DNA from: FEB-7 sp963698265
GTDB lineage: Bacteria > Pseudomonadota > Gammaproteobacteria > Burkholderiales > Usitatibacteraceae
Assembly: GCA_963698265.1 (NCBI GenBank)
Contig: CAVOQC010000002.1
Coordinates: 310,001-374,000, forward strand
Direction of reading: 5' to 3'
Length of the DNA: 64,000 nucleotides
The notes beneath the pieces were generated by a model. It saw nothing but the letters and a program-made list of their open reading frames with translations. It was not told where the DNA came from and did not search any database. The position numbers and the translations under genes were made by a program. This document shows positions 24,083 to 32,582 of the stretch, piece by piece. How positions within the stretch are numbered: the stretch's first letter is position 1; each line of letters opens with the position of its first letter.

Positions 24083-25336
24083 TTACCATCGGCAACTGCC
24101 CTCGCCCAATTCGTTGGCCAGCAGCGGAATCACCGCGAGCAGCCCCAAGCCCTTGTAGGCATCCTTGCAGTCGGGCTTGCGCGCATTCTCGATCGCGATC
24201 TGCTCCTTCGTTTTCCGTTCCGGTGGCGGTGGCATCGGGAAGGGAAGGATCGCGCGATTGCCCATTCCCTCGCGTGCCACGGCGCGCGCCGTGGCGCGCG
24301 CTCGCTCGAGATCGATCCGCGGTCCCGCGCCCGGCGCGGGCACGGCGGAGTCGGGCGGCTTGCGATTGTCGAATATCGGGGAATCCCGCGAGGATCCGAT
24401 GGCTGCGGGCGGCGGCCCCGGAATGCGAGGCGCGAGGCGCTCCGCTCCGGGAGGGGCGGGGCGTTCGAGGGTGGCGGCGGGAAGCGAGACTGGTGGTGCA
24501 GCGGGGGCGGCGCGCGGCGCAACCGGTGCCACTTCAGTCGGTGGCGCGAGGGCGGGCGTCGCGACGGGCGCGGCGGAATGCTGGAGCAGCGGCGCCGCGA
24601 TGTCGGGAAGCACGATGGGCGGCGCGAGTTCGGGCGGGGCAAGCAGGGAGGGGACGCTCGCCGGTGCGATCCGCTCGGAGAGCGGCGCGGGAATGGCGGC
24701 CGTGGGAACCGGAACCGGGGCCAGCTGCACGGGCGGCGCCAGCACCGGCTCCACCGCGGGCCGCGGCGTGAACTCCATCGCGGGCGTGGCAACCATAGGC
24801 ACCGGCTTCGCGAGGGGCTCCACGCGCGGTGCTGGCATCAGATCCGCGGTCGCGGGGGTGATGGGCGACACCATCTGCACCGTGGCCGGCTTCACGATCG
24901 GCAGGACGGGCGTGACAACGGGGGCCGGGATCGGCTCGGGCAGCGGAACGGGCTTTTCCTGGAGCTTCGTCGCGTCGAGGTTCGGCGCCAGCCGGACGGA
25001 AGGCGGTGGTGCGGCAGGGGGCGACGCCTCGACCGCCTCCTTGCGCGGCTCCGGCGGGCGCAGCAGCCGCGCATCGGCGCCGCGATCCAGCTTCAGGCCG
25101 ATGGCGGGTTCCATCAGCGGGCCGCGGATCGTCACGTCCAGCGATCCCCACATCGCGACTCCCTCGCGCGAGCCGCCCGTGGGCGTTCCGAACAGCAGGA
25201 TGAAGAGCGCGTGCAGCAGCATCGACAACAGGACGAACTGCGTCATGGAAGGCTGCGCGTTCGCGCGCCGCCGGCGGCGCGGCGGCGGGGGAGGCGGAAG
25301 GCGGGCCTCGAGTCGGCGGGAGGCGACGGTGTTCAA
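24083..25336 (-). CDS. Proline-rich single-pass protein, TonB-like stalk
   Basis: A 417-residue protein. It starts (TTG, or a later ATG at 25246) with Pro/Arg-rich residues, then one TM helix (FVLLSMLLHALFILLFG, about 34-50). A very long Pro/Ala/Val-rich stalk (about 100-330) follows, and a short C-terminal domain with two Cys (CKDAYKGLGLLAVIPLL, then GEGSCRW). The topology and low-complexity stalk are like TonB or TolA, but no TonB C-terminal fold is seen. It may span the periplasm. The start codon is uncertain. Confidence 0.65.
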   Translation of the reverse strand: MNTVASRRLEARLPPPPPPRRRRRANAQPSMTQFVLLSMLLHALFILLFGTPTGGSREGVAMWGSLDVTIRGPLMEPAIGLKLDRGADARLLRPPEPRKEAVEASPPAAPPPSVRLAPNLDATKLQEKPVPLPEPIPAPVVTPVLPIVKPATVQMVSPITPATADLMPAPRVEPLAKPVPMVATPAMEFTPRPAVEPVLAPPVQLAPVPVPTAAIPAPLSERIAPASVPSLLAPPELAPPIVLPDIAAPLLQHSAAPVATPALAPPTEVAPVAPRAAPAAPPVSLPAATLERPAPPGAERLAPRIPGPPPAAIGSSRDSPIFDNRKPPDSAVPAPGAGPRIDLERARATARAVAREGMGNRAILPFPMPPPPERKTKEQIAIENARKPDCKDAYKGLGLLAVIPLLANELGEGSCRW

Positions 25337-25378
25337 GCGGCGGGCTGGCGGGCGACAGGGCGTGAAGCGGCCCCGCGA

Positions 25379-27112
25379 TTATCGCTTCGGCGGGCGCAGG
25401 AAGTCGAAGTCCACGCCTTCGTCCGCCTGGGTGACGCTATCCAGGAAGAGCTTCAGGTAGCCGCGCTCCGCGGCGGGTGGCGTGACGGGGTCGGCGGCGC
25501 GGCGGCGCGCGAGCTCGGCCTCGTCGACGAGCAGCGTGAGCGACCTGCCCGCGACGTCGAGCCGGATGCGATCGCCCGTCCTCACCCAGGCGAGCGGCCC
25601 GCCGAGTGCGGCCTCCGGCGTCACGTGGAGCACGATGGTGCCGGCCGCGGTGCCGCTCATGCGCCCGTCGGAGATGCGCACCATGTCCTTCACGCCGACT
25701 CGCGCGAGCTTCTTCGGGATCGGCAGGTAGCCCGCCTCGGGCATCCCCGGCGCACCCTTCGGCCCGATGTTCTTCAGCACCAGGATGTCGTTCGCGTTCA
25801 CGTCGAGGTCGTCGCGGTCGATGCGCAGGGCGAGGTCCCCGGCGTTCTCGAAGACGACCGCGCGCCCCTCGTGCTGCATGAGGCCGGGGTCCGCGGCCGA
25901 CTGCTTGATGATCGCCGCCCCCGGGGCGAGGTTGCCGCGCAGCACGGCTATCCCGCCCTGCGCGAAGATCGGCTTCGCAAGGGGGCGGATGACCTCATGG
26001 GGAAAGCCCGCGCCGGAGGCCTCGATCTCCTCGCCGAGCGTGCGGCCGGTGACGGTCACCGCATCGAGGTTCAGGAGCGGCTTGAGTTCGCGCAGCAGCG
26101 CCGGCACGCCGCCCGCCTTGTGGAAATCCTCCATGTAGAACTGCCCGGAGGGCTTCAGGTCCACGAGCACGGGTGTTTCGCGCCCCAGGCGGTCGAGGTG
26201 CGCGAGGTCCACGGGAATGCCCAGGCGGCCCGCGATCGCCGTGAGGTGGATGATGCCGTTGGTGGATCCTCCGATGGCGAGCAGCACGCGCAGCGCGTTC
26301 TCGACGGACTTCGCGGTGATGACTCCCGCGGGGGTGATGCGACTCTTCGTGAGCGCCACTGCCGCGGCGCCGGTGCGCTCCGCCACGCGAATGCGATCGG
26401 CCGTGACCGCCGGGGGCGAGGCGCTGCCGGGCAGGGCCATGCCCAGCGCTTCGGCTACGCACGCCATGGTGCTTGCGGTGCCCATCACCGAGCAGGTGCC
26501 CACGCTCGCCACGAGCTGGTCGTTCACGCGCGCGATCTCGGCGTCGTCGATTTCGTCGGCGCGGTAGCGCGCCCAGTAGCGCCGGCAGTCGGTGCAGGCA
26601 CCCACGCGCACGCCGTCGTGGGAGCCGGTGAGCATGGAGCCCGTGACGAGCTGCACCGCGGGGATGCCCGCCGATGCGGCGCCCATCAGCTGCGCGGGCA
26701 CCGTCTTGTCGCATCCCCCGATGAGCACCACGGCGTCCATGGGCTGCGCGCGGATCATTTCCTCCGTGTCGATCGCCATGAGGTTCCGGAGAAACATGCT
26801 CGTCGGGTGCGCGAAGCTCTCGTGCACGGAGATCGTGGGGAAGTCGATGGGCAGCCCGCCGGCGAGCATCACGCCGCGCCGCACCGCCTCCAGGAGCTGC
26901 GGCGCGTTGCCGTGGCAGGGGTTGAAGCCGCTCGCGGTGTTGGCGATGCCGATCACCGGGCGCGCGAGCGCGTCGTCCGTGAACCCCGCGCCCTTGATGA
27001 AGGCCTTCCTCAGGAAGAGCGAGAAGCCCGCGTCGCCGTAATTCGTGAGGCCCTTGGAGAGGCCATCGCCGCCTGGCGGTTTGGTGTCTTGTGAGTCCGA
27101 GTCGTGCGTCAT
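25379..27112 (-). CDS. IlvD/Edd-family dehydratase, probably sugar-acid dehydratase
   Basis: A 577-residue Fe-S dehydratase. Cluster ligands are Cys66 (GFNPCHGN), Cys134 (GGCDKT) and Cys207 (VGTCSVMGTASTM). It also has ARPVIGIANTASG, AIGGSTNGIIHL and SDGRMSGTAAGTIVLHVTPE. The length and the CTDCRRYW segment resemble arabonate/xylonate-type dehydratases more than dihydroxy-acid dehydratase for Ile/Val synthesis. The divergent DapA-like and RraA-like genes suggest a sugar-acid or hydroxy-acid breakdown route. The start is the ATG giving MTHDSDSQDTKPP; upstream in-frame sequence reads through the repeat element. Confidence 0.82.
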   Translation of the reverse strand: MTHDSDSQDTKPPGGDGLSKGLTNYGDAGFSLFLRKAFIKGAGFTDDALARPVIGIANTASGFNPCHGNAPQLLEAVRRGVMLAGGLPIDFPTISVHESFAHPTSMFLRNLMAIDTEEMIRAQPMDAVVLIGGCDKTVPAQLMGAASAGIPAVQLVTGSMLTGSHDGVRVGACTDCRRYWARYRADEIDDAEIARVNDQLVASVGTCSVMGTASTMACVAEALGMALPGSASPPAVTADRIRVAERTGAAAVALTKSRITPAGVITAKSVENALRVLLAIGGSTNGIIHLTAIAGRLGIPVDLAHLDRLGRETPVLVDLKPSGQFYMEDFHKAGGVPALLRELKPLLNLDAVTVTGRTLGEEIEASGAGFPHEVIRPLAKPIFAQGGIAVLRGNLAPGAAIIKQSAADPGLMQHEGRAVVFENAGDLALRIDRDDLDVNANDILVLKNIGPKGAPGMPEAGYLPIPKKLARVGVKDMVRISDGRMSGTAAGTIVLHVTPEAALGGPLAWVRTGDRIRLDVAGRSLTLLVDEAELARRRAADPVTPPAAERGYLKLFLDSVTQADEGVDFDFLRPPKR

Positions 27113-27156
27113 CTGCGTCAAGCCGGATAGAATGTGGAAGAGGGAAAGCCTACCCG

Positions 27157-27261
27157 AAATCGGGGACGCTCCCCTTTCACGAAATGGGGACGCTCCCCTG
27201 TTTCCGTGGATTGCCCCGCTTGCGCATGACTTCCCCTGTAAATGGGGAGCGTCCCCAATTT
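27157..27261. repeat. REP-like cluster, three GGGGACGCTCCCC units
   Basis: Two direct copies (27162-27174 and 27186-27198, each preceded by GAAAT and followed by CTxTTTC-like bases) and one inverted copy (27244-27256) fill the spacer between the divergent dehydratase and aldolase genes. The arrangement is like REP/BIME clusters mobilised by REP-associated tyrosine transposases. No transposase gene is in the window. Confidence 0.85.
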
Positions 27262-27266
27262 CTGGA

Positions 27267-28214
27267 ATGCCGATGCCGAGACTCGACGAGACCGCCAAAG
27301 GGGTCTTCCTCATCACCGTCACACCGTTCAAGGACGACGGCTCGCTCGACTTCGAGAGCAACGACCGCCTCACCGATTTCTACCTCGAGAAGGGCGTGAC
27401 CGGCCTCACGGTGCTGGGCGTGATGGGAGAAGCCCCGAAGCTGACCGCCGACGAGTCGCGCGCCTACGTGAAGCGGGTCCTCGCGCGCGTGGCCGGCCGC
27501 GTGCCGGTGGTCGTGGGCGTGTCCTCGCCGGGTTTCGCCGCCATGGGAGAACTCGCCAAAGGTGTCATGGACCTGGGCGCCTCAGGGGTCATGGTGGGGC
27601 CGGCCGCGACGGTGAAGACCGACGACCAGGCGGTGGCCTACTACGAGATGGTCGCCGAGACCCTCGGCAAGGATGTTCCCTTCTGCGTGCAGGATCATCC
27701 GCTCGCCTACGGTGCGCAGCTTCCGGTGCCGGTGCTCCTGCGCATCTTCAAGGCGATCCCGACGGCGGTGATGCTCAAGCACGAGGACTGGCCCGGCCCG
27801 GGGCTCGCGAAACTCGCCGCGATCCGCGCCGCGAGCGACCGCGGCGACATCCGCCGCATCTCCATCCTCGCGGGCAACGGCGGCGGGCTCTTTCTCCCCG
27901 AGGAGCTCGCGCGCGGCGCCGACGGCGCGATGACCGGCTTCAGCTATCCCGAGATGATGGTGGACGTGGTGGCCGCGCACGCCGCGGGCAAGGTCGAGCG
28001 CGCCCACGACCTCTTCGACGCGTACCTCCCGCTCGCGCGCTACGAGCAGCAGTCGGCGCTCGGCCTGGCCGTGCGCAAGTACCTCCTGCTCAAGCGTGGC
28101 GCGATCGCCTCGGCCGCCATCCGCAAGCCGGGGCCGAAGCTTTCGGCCGCGGACATCGCCGACATCGATCGGCTCATCGCACGACAGGACAAGAGACTGA
28201 AGGAGCTGGGCTGA
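27267..28214 (+). CDS. DapA/dihydrodipicolinate synthase family aldolase or dehydratase
   Basis: A class I aldolase of 315 residues. Characteristic segments are GVFLITVTPFKDDGSLDF, the GVMGEAPKLTADE loop in place of the DapA GTTGE motif, VPVVVGVSSPG and the Schiff-base Lys in TAVMLKHEDWPG. It differs from true DapA in the last segment and in genomic context, which points to 2-keto-3-deoxy sugar-acid or hydroxy-oxo-acid cleavage. The start is 27267 or 27273 (MPMPRLDE); neither has a clear ribosome site, and the REP-like cluster lies immediately upstream. The stop overlaps the RraA-like start (TGATG). Confidence 0.82.
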   Translation: MPMPRLDETAKGVFLITVTPFKDDGSLDFESNDRLTDFYLEKGVTGLTVLGVMGEAPKLTADESRAYVKRVLARVAGRVPVVVGVSSPGFAAMGELAKGVMDLGASGVMVGPAATVKTDDQAVAYYEMVAETLGKDVPFCVQDHPLAYGAQLPVPVLLRIFKAIPTAVMLKHEDWPGPGLAKLAAIRAASDRGDIRRISILAGNGGGLFLPEELARGADGAMTGFSYPEMMVDVVAAHAAGKVERAHDLFDAYLPLARYEQQSALGLAVRKYLLLKRGAIASAAIRKPGPKLSAADIADIDRLIARQDKRLKELG

Positions 28215-28915
28215 TGGCACTGGACAGGAAGGTCGTTGAAACGCTTTCGCAGATCACCACGGCGACGATCACGACGCTGCTGCTGAAGAAGGGGCTGCGC
28301 AACGTCTGGATGCGCGGCACCCGGCCGCTCAATCCCGGCCAGCCGCGCCTCGTGGGCCCGGCGTTCACGCTGCGCTTCGTGCCCGCCCGCGAGGACCTCG
28401 CCACCCCCGAGTCGTGGTCGAAGCCGATATCCACCCGCGCCGCCATCGAGGCCATGCCCGAAGCTTGCATCGCCGTCGCGGATGCCATGGGCGTGACGGA
28501 TGCCGGCATCTTCGGCGACATCCTTTGCGCGCGCATCGCGAAGAAAGGCGTTGCCGGTCTCGTCACCGACGGCGTGGTGCGCGACGTCGCGGGCGTGCGC
28601 GCCACCGGGCTGCCGGTGTGGTGCCAGGGGGCGGCCGCGCCTCCCTCGGTCGCGGGCCTCACCTTCGTGAACTGGAACGAGCCCATCGGCTGCGGCGGCG
28701 TCGCGGTGTTCCCCGACGACGTGGTCGTGGTCGACGACGACGGCGCGGTGCTGATCCCGCAGGCGCTCGTGGCGGAGATCGTCGCCGCCGCGCCCGAGCA
28801 GGAGCGCCTGGAAAGCTGGATCATGTCGGAAGTGGAGAAGGGCGCGTCTCTGCCCGGGCTTTATCCTCCCAACGCCGAGAACAAGGCGCGCTTCGAGGCG
28901 TCGAAGAAGGGCTAG
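28214..28915 (+). CDS. RraA-like protein / hydroxymethylglutarate-type aldolase
   Basis: A 233-residue RraA/HMG-aldolase fold protein. The metal/substrate site is ADAMGVTDAGIFGDILCARIAKKGVAGLVTDGVVRD, with the typical Gly-x-x-Gly-x-x-x-x-x-Ala pattern, Arg before the Asp, and PVWCQG. Relatives are either the RNase E regulator RraA (about 160 residues) or class II pyruvate aldolases such as 4-hydroxy-4-methyl-2-oxoglutarate aldolase (about 230). The length and the coupling to a DapA-like gene favour the aldolase role. Confidence 0.82.
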   Translation: MALDRKVVETLSQITTATITTLLLKKGLRNVWMRGTRPLNPGQPRLVGPAFTLRFVPAREDLATPESWSKPISTRAAIEAMPEACIAVADAMGVTDAGIFGDILCARIAKKGVAGLVTDGVVRDVAGVRATGLPVWCQGAAAPPSVAGLTFVNWNEPIGCGGVAVFPDDVVVVDDDGAVLIPQALVAEIVAAAPEQERLESWIMSEVEKGASLPGLYPPNAENKARFEASKKG

Positions 28916-28921
28916 CCCGCC

Positions 28922-29275
28922 ATGATCGCCGGTCTCGTCCAGATATTGCTCTTCCAGGGCATCGGCGAGATCGTCGCGAAATTCTTCCTGCCGCTCATCC
29001 CCGGCCCGGTCATCGGCCTGGTGCTGCTGCTCGCGTGGCTCAAGCTGCGCGGTGCCGTGCCGGAATCGGTGGATCTCGTCGCCGGCGCCTTCAGCCAGCA
29101 CCTGGGGCTGCTCTTCGTTCCGGCGGCAGTGGGCGTGGTCATGTTCTGGCCGAACATCAAATCCCACGCAGTAGCTGTGGTGGCGGCGCTGGTAGTGAGC
29201 GTGGTCGCGACCATGGCGGTGACGGCGCTCGTGCTGCGCGTGCTAGCCCGGGACCGGGAGGACGCGCCGGAATGA
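28922..29275 (+). CDS. lrgA: LrgA/CidA family membrane protein
   Basis: A 117-residue protein with four hydrophobic helices, holin-like. The signature FFLPLIPGPVIGLVLLLAWL is followed by LLFVPAAVGVVMFW. CidA/LrgA proteins act with LrgB; in several bacteria LrgAB-type pairs carry pyruvate or glycolate rather than only controlling autolysis. Because aldolases that would release such acids are encoded just upstream (6 bp after the RraA-like gene), a transport role is plausible here. Confidence 0.88.
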   Translation: MIAGLVQILLFQGIGEIVAKFFLPLIPGPVIGLVLLLAWLKLRGAVPESVDLVAGAFSQHLGLLFVPAAVGVVMFWPNIKSHAVAVVAALVVSVVATMAVTALVLRVLARDREDAPE

Positions 29276-30000
29276 CCGAGCTTCCCGCCATCCAGGAGAT
29301 CTGGGTCTACCTGTCCGGCAGCCCGCTGCTGGCACTCGTCCTCACGCTGTCGGCCTACCAGGCGGGCGTGATGCTCTACGAGCGCGCCGACCGCCACCCG
29401 CTGGCGAACCCCGTGGCCATCGCCATCGCGATCGTGGCCACGGTGATCACCGTGATCGACATGCCCTACGCGAAGTACTTCGAGGGCGCGCAGTTCGTGC
29501 ACTTCCTGCTGGGCACGGCCACGGTCGCGCTCGCGGTGCCGATCTACAAGGGGCTCGCGGCGCTGCGCGGGCGCATCTTCCCGCTCCTCGCAGCGCTGCT
29601 CGCGGGAGGCGCGACCTCGATCGCGAGCGCGGTGGGGGTGGGGAAACTCCTCGGCGCGGACGCGGCCATCATCGGCGGCTTCTACGCCAAGTCGGTGACC
29701 GCGCCCATCGCCATGGGAGTGGCCGAGCGCATCAACGTCTCGCCCACGCTCACGGCCGTGTTCGCCGTCACCACCGGCATTCTCGGCGCGGTGCTCGTGC
29801 GCTACGTGCTCGACGCCGTCGGCGCAAAGGCCTGGTGGCAGCGCGGCTTCGCGGTGGGTGTCGCCGCGCACGGCATCGGCACCTCGCGCGCCTTCAGCGT
29901 GCATCCCGAGGCGGGCACCTACGCGAGCCTCGGGATGGGATTGCACGGCGTGCTGGGGGCAGTGCTCATCCCGCTCGCGGTCCACTGGCTGGCGGGGTAG
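29272..30000 (+). CDS. lrgB: LrgB family membrane protein
   Basis: A 242-residue polytopic protein whose ATG overlaps the lrgA stop. It has LALVLTLSAYQAGVMLYER, YFEGAQFVHFLLGTATVALAVPIYKG, SVTAPIAMGVAERI and the C-terminal GTSRAFSVHPEAGTYASLGMGLHG, all typical of LrgB/YohK/PlgG proteins. It forms a carrier-like unit with LrgA. The upstream open frame is a shadow of the preceding genes. Confidence 0.9.
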   Translation: MTELPAIQEIWVYLSGSPLLALVLTLSAYQAGVMLYERADRHPLANPVAIAIAIVATVITVIDMPYAKYFEGAQFVHFLLGTATVALAVPIYKGLAALRGRIFPLLAALLAGGATSIASAVGVGKLLGADAAIIGGFYAKSVTAPIAMGVAERINVSPTLTAVFAVTTGILGAVLVRYVLDAVGAKAWWQRGFAVGVAAHGIGTSRAFSVHPEAGTYASLGMGLHGVLGAVLIPLAVHWLAG

Positions 30001-30011
30001 GCGGCCGCCCG

Positions 30012-30950
30012 ATGCGATCGAACCGGATCCTCGTGAGCGAAGTCGGCCCCCGCGACGGGCTGCAGAGCATCGCGCGGGCGATGCCCACCGAGGCCAAGCA
30101 CCGCTGGATCCGCGCGCTCGCGCAGGCGGGCCTTCGCGAGATCGAGGTCGCCTCCTTCGTCCCTGCGAAGTTCCTGCCGCAGATGGCCGATGCCGCCGAC
30201 GTGGTTCGCGAGGCGGCGAAGCTCCCCGGCCTCACGGTGCTCGCCCTCGCGCCGAACCTTCGCGGCGCCCAGGACGCGATCGCTGCGGGCGCGCACAAGG
30301 TGACGATTCCCGTGTCCGCGTCGGAAGCCCACAGCCACGCCAACGTCCGCATGGGCGTGGACGAGGCCGTCTCCCAGGTGGGCCTCGTGTGCGAATTCCG
30401 CGCGAGCCTGCCCACGGACCGGCGTCCCGGCGTGGAGGTGGGCATCTCGACCGCGTTCGGCTGCACGCTGCAGGGCGAGGTGGACGAGGACCGGGTGTTC
30501 GGGATCGCGCTTGCGCTCGCAAAGCTCGGCGTCGACACGATCGGCCTCTCGGACACCGTGGGCTACGCGAACCCGGCGCAGGTGAAGCGCATGTTCGCGC
30601 GCCTGGCCCGGGAACTCGGCGACAGGGCGGGAGGAGCGCACCTGCACAACACGCGCGGGCAGGGGCTCGCCAACGTGGTGGCCGCCCTCGATGCCGGCGT
30701 CACCACTTTCGACGCTTCCCTGGGCGGGATCGGAGGCTGCCCCCACGCGCCGGGCGCGAGCGGCAATCTCGTCACCGAGGACCTGGTGTACCTCCTCGAG
30801 TCCATGGGCTTTGAGACCGGCATCGACCTGGACCGGCTGCTCGTCGCGCGCGCGCTGCTCGCAGAGAGCCTTCCCGGCGAACCCCTCTACGGCCACGTAC
30901 CCGATGCGGGGCTGCCGAAGACTTTCCACCGCGGGACGGAGCGCCCCTGA
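30012..30950 (+). CDS. Hydroxymethylglutaryl-CoA lyase family protein
   Basis: A 312-residue TIM-barrel lyase. It has SEVGPRDGLQ at the start, SASEAHSHANVRM, LSDTVGYANP, the metal-binding HLHNTRGQGLANV and the signature loop SLGGIGGCPHAPGASGNLVTED with the catalytic Cys. Relatives split HMG-CoA or similar acyl-CoAs into acetyl-CoA plus an oxo acid. A CaiB CoA-transferase gene follows after 2 bp, so the pair probably activates and then cleaves a dicarboxylic or hydroxy acid. The ATG at 30012 is taken because it starts at the barrel; LrgB ends 11 bp upstream. Confidence 0.88.
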   Translation: MRSNRILVSEVGPRDGLQSIARAMPTEAKHRWIRALAQAGLREIEVASFVPAKFLPQMADAADVVREAAKLPGLTVLALAPNLRGAQDAIAAGAHKVTIPVSASEAHSHANVRMGVDEAVSQVGLVCEFRASLPTDRRPGVEVGISTAFGCTLQGEVDEDRVFGIALALAKLGVDTIGLSDTVGYANPAQVKRMFARLARELGDRAGGAHLHNTRGQGLANVVAALDAGVTTFDASLGGIGGCPHAPGASGNLVTEDLVYLLESMGFETGIDLDRLLVARALLAESLPGEPLYGHVPDAGLPKTFHRGTERP

Positions 30951-30952
30951 CG

Positions 30953-32134
30953 ATGAAGAAGGCGGCGAAGACCACGGGCAGGAGAAAGGACTCCGGCCTG
31001 CCGCTCGAGGGCATCCGCGTCGTCGAGTTCTCGCACATGGTCATGGGCCCGGCCTGTGGGCTCGTGCTCGCCGACCTGGGCGCGGAAGTGATCAAGGTGG
31101 AGCCCGAGGGCAAGGGCGACCCCACGCGCCACCTCACCAGCACCGGCGCGGGATTCTTCGCCGCGTTCAACCGCAACAAGAAGAGCGTGACCCTGGACCT
31201 TGCCACGCCCGACGGCCTCGATCTCGCGAAACGACTGATCGGCACCGCCGATGTCTTCCTCGAGAACTTCCGGCCCGGCGCCCTGGAGGCGAAAGGGCTC
31301 GGCTACGCGGCGCTGTCCAAGGTCAATCCGCAGCTCGTCTACTGCTCCCTCAAGGGCTTCCTCGCGGGGCCCTACGAACACCGCACCGCGCTGGACGAGG
31401 TGGTGCAGATGCTGAGCGGGCTCGCGTACATGACCGGCCCCGTGGGCAAGCCGCTTCGCGCCGGGGCGCCGGTGAACGACATGATGGGCGGCATGTTCGG
31501 CGCGATCGCGATCCTCGCCGCGTTGCGCGAGCGCGACCGCAACGGCAAGGGACAGCATGTGCAGAGCGGGCTCTACGAGAATGCAGCCTGGCTCGTCTCC
31601 ACGCACATGATGCAGCACGCGGTCACCGGGAAGGCGCCGGAGCCGATGTCGGCCGGCAAGCGCGCCTGGGGCGTGTACGACGTCTTCCAGGCGTCCGACG
31701 GCGTGCCCGTGTTCGTGGGCGTGGTGACCGAGCGGCAATGGGAGCTCTTCACCGCGGCGCTCGGGGAGAAGAAGCTCCTGGACCCCGCCTATGCCACGAA
31801 CAACCTGCGCGCGAAGGCGCGCGAGACGCTCATCCCGTTGGTGGCGAAGCGGCTCGCCGGGCTCCCGATCGCGGCCATCGAAGCCCTGTGCGAGAAGGCG
31901 GGCCTGCCCTTCGCGCGCATCCAGGCGCCGTCGGACCTCTTCGAGGACGCGCACCTGAACGCGGGCGGCATGGTGGAGATGGAGTTGCCCGACGGAACGA
32001 CCACGCGGATCCCGGCGCTTCCGGTGCAGTTCGGCGACATGCGCCCGGGGTTGCGGAATCCCCTGCCGGAACCGGGCGAGCACAACGAGGAGATCCTCCG
32101 GCCGCTCGGCGACCACTTGCACCTGAAGCGCTAG
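30953..32134 (+). CDS. CaiB/BaiF family CoA-transferase (type III)
   Basis: A 393-residue family III CoA-transferase. Landmarks are LEGIRVVEFSHMVMGPACGLVLADLGAEVIKVE, FAAFNRNKKSVTLDL, DVFLENFRPGALEAKGLGYAAL, the catalytic Asp in GAPVNDMMGGMFGAIAILAAL and AWGVYDVFQASDG. These enzymes move CoA between carboxylic acids without forming free thioester intermediates. It is 2 bp after the HMG-CoA-lyase-like gene, which is likely the next step in the same pathway. Confidence 0.9.
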   Translation: MKKAAKTTGRRKDSGLPLEGIRVVEFSHMVMGPACGLVLADLGAEVIKVEPEGKGDPTRHLTSTGAGFFAAFNRNKKSVTLDLATPDGLDLAKRLIGTADVFLENFRPGALEAKGLGYAALSKVNPQLVYCSLKGFLAGPYEHRTALDEVVQMLSGLAYMTGPVGKPLRAGAPVNDMMGGMFGAIAILAALRERDRNGKGQHVQSGLYENAAWLVSTHMMQHAVTGKAPEPMSAGKRAWGVYDVFQASDGVPVFVGVVTERQWELFTAALGEKKLLDPAYATNNLRAKARETLIPLVAKRLAGLPIAAIEALCEKAGLPFARIQAPSDLFEDAHLNAGGMVEMELPDGTTTRIPALPVQFGDMRPGLRNPLPEPGEHNEEILRPLGDHLHLKR

Positions 32135-32148
32135 CCCGGGGCGGAGCC

Positions 32149-32167
32149 GGGCCGTTTCGCACGGCCC
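32149..32167. terminator. Hairpin between convergent CaiB and GYD genes
   Basis: GGGCCGT-TTCGC-ACGGCCC is a 7-bp stem with a 5-base loop, preceded by another possible stem (32134-32152). It lies between two convergent genes and could end both transcripts. No T run. Confidence 0.4.
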
Positions 32168-32200
32168 CGCCGTCGGTGCGCTTCGCGGCCTCCCGCTTTC

Positions 32201-32494
32201 CTACGCCACCTTGGCGAGGATCTTCGCCATCTCCTCGGAGGAGAACGCCCGCATCGTCTGCGTGCGCACATTGCCCGCCTTCCCGATGGTGAGCCCGAGC
32301 GCGGTCATCGACGCGTCGTCGGGAGCCTCGAACGTGACCACCATGTCGTGGGCGCCAAGCGTCCAGTGGATGTCCTTCATCGTGACGCCGAACTTCTTCG
32401 CCGCCTCCTTCACCGCATCCGCCCGCTTGGTCGTGTCGTGGACGCCGCGGATGCCCTGGTCCGTGAAACTCGCCAACGTGATGTAGGTCGCCAT
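32201..32494 (-). CDS. GYD domain protein
   Basis: A small (97-residue) ferredoxin-fold protein with the GYD-domain pattern: TYITLASFTDQGIRGVHDTTKRADAVKEAAKKFG, then IHWTLGAHDMVVTFEAPDD. These proteins are common but their function is unknown. The ATG has AGGAG upstream. It is the last gene on the leftward strand after the cupin, 88 bp away, and may be transcribed alone. Confidence 0.82.
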   Translation of the reverse strand: MATYITLASFTDQGIRGVHDTTKRADAVKEAAKKFGVTMKDIHWTLGAHDMVVTFEAPDDASMTALGLTIGKAGNVRTQTMRAFSSEEMAKILAKVA

Positions 32495-32582
32495 GGTCGT
32501 TCTCCTGGGAATTGCGGAGGCCAGGGAGTGCGGCTGCGGGCGAAGGCACCGGCCTCCGGGGGTGCCCGCCGGGTGGAATCGC

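Noticed and set aside
23984..27094. Rightward open frame of more than 1000 codons
   Set aside because: Antisense to the proline-rich protein and the IlvD/Edd gene, both of which have clear family motifs.
25379..27112. True IlvD of branched-chain amino acid synthesis
   Set aside because: No ilv genes nearby, and the divergent aldolase genes and CTDCRRYW segment point to a sugar-acid type dehydratase; left unspecific.
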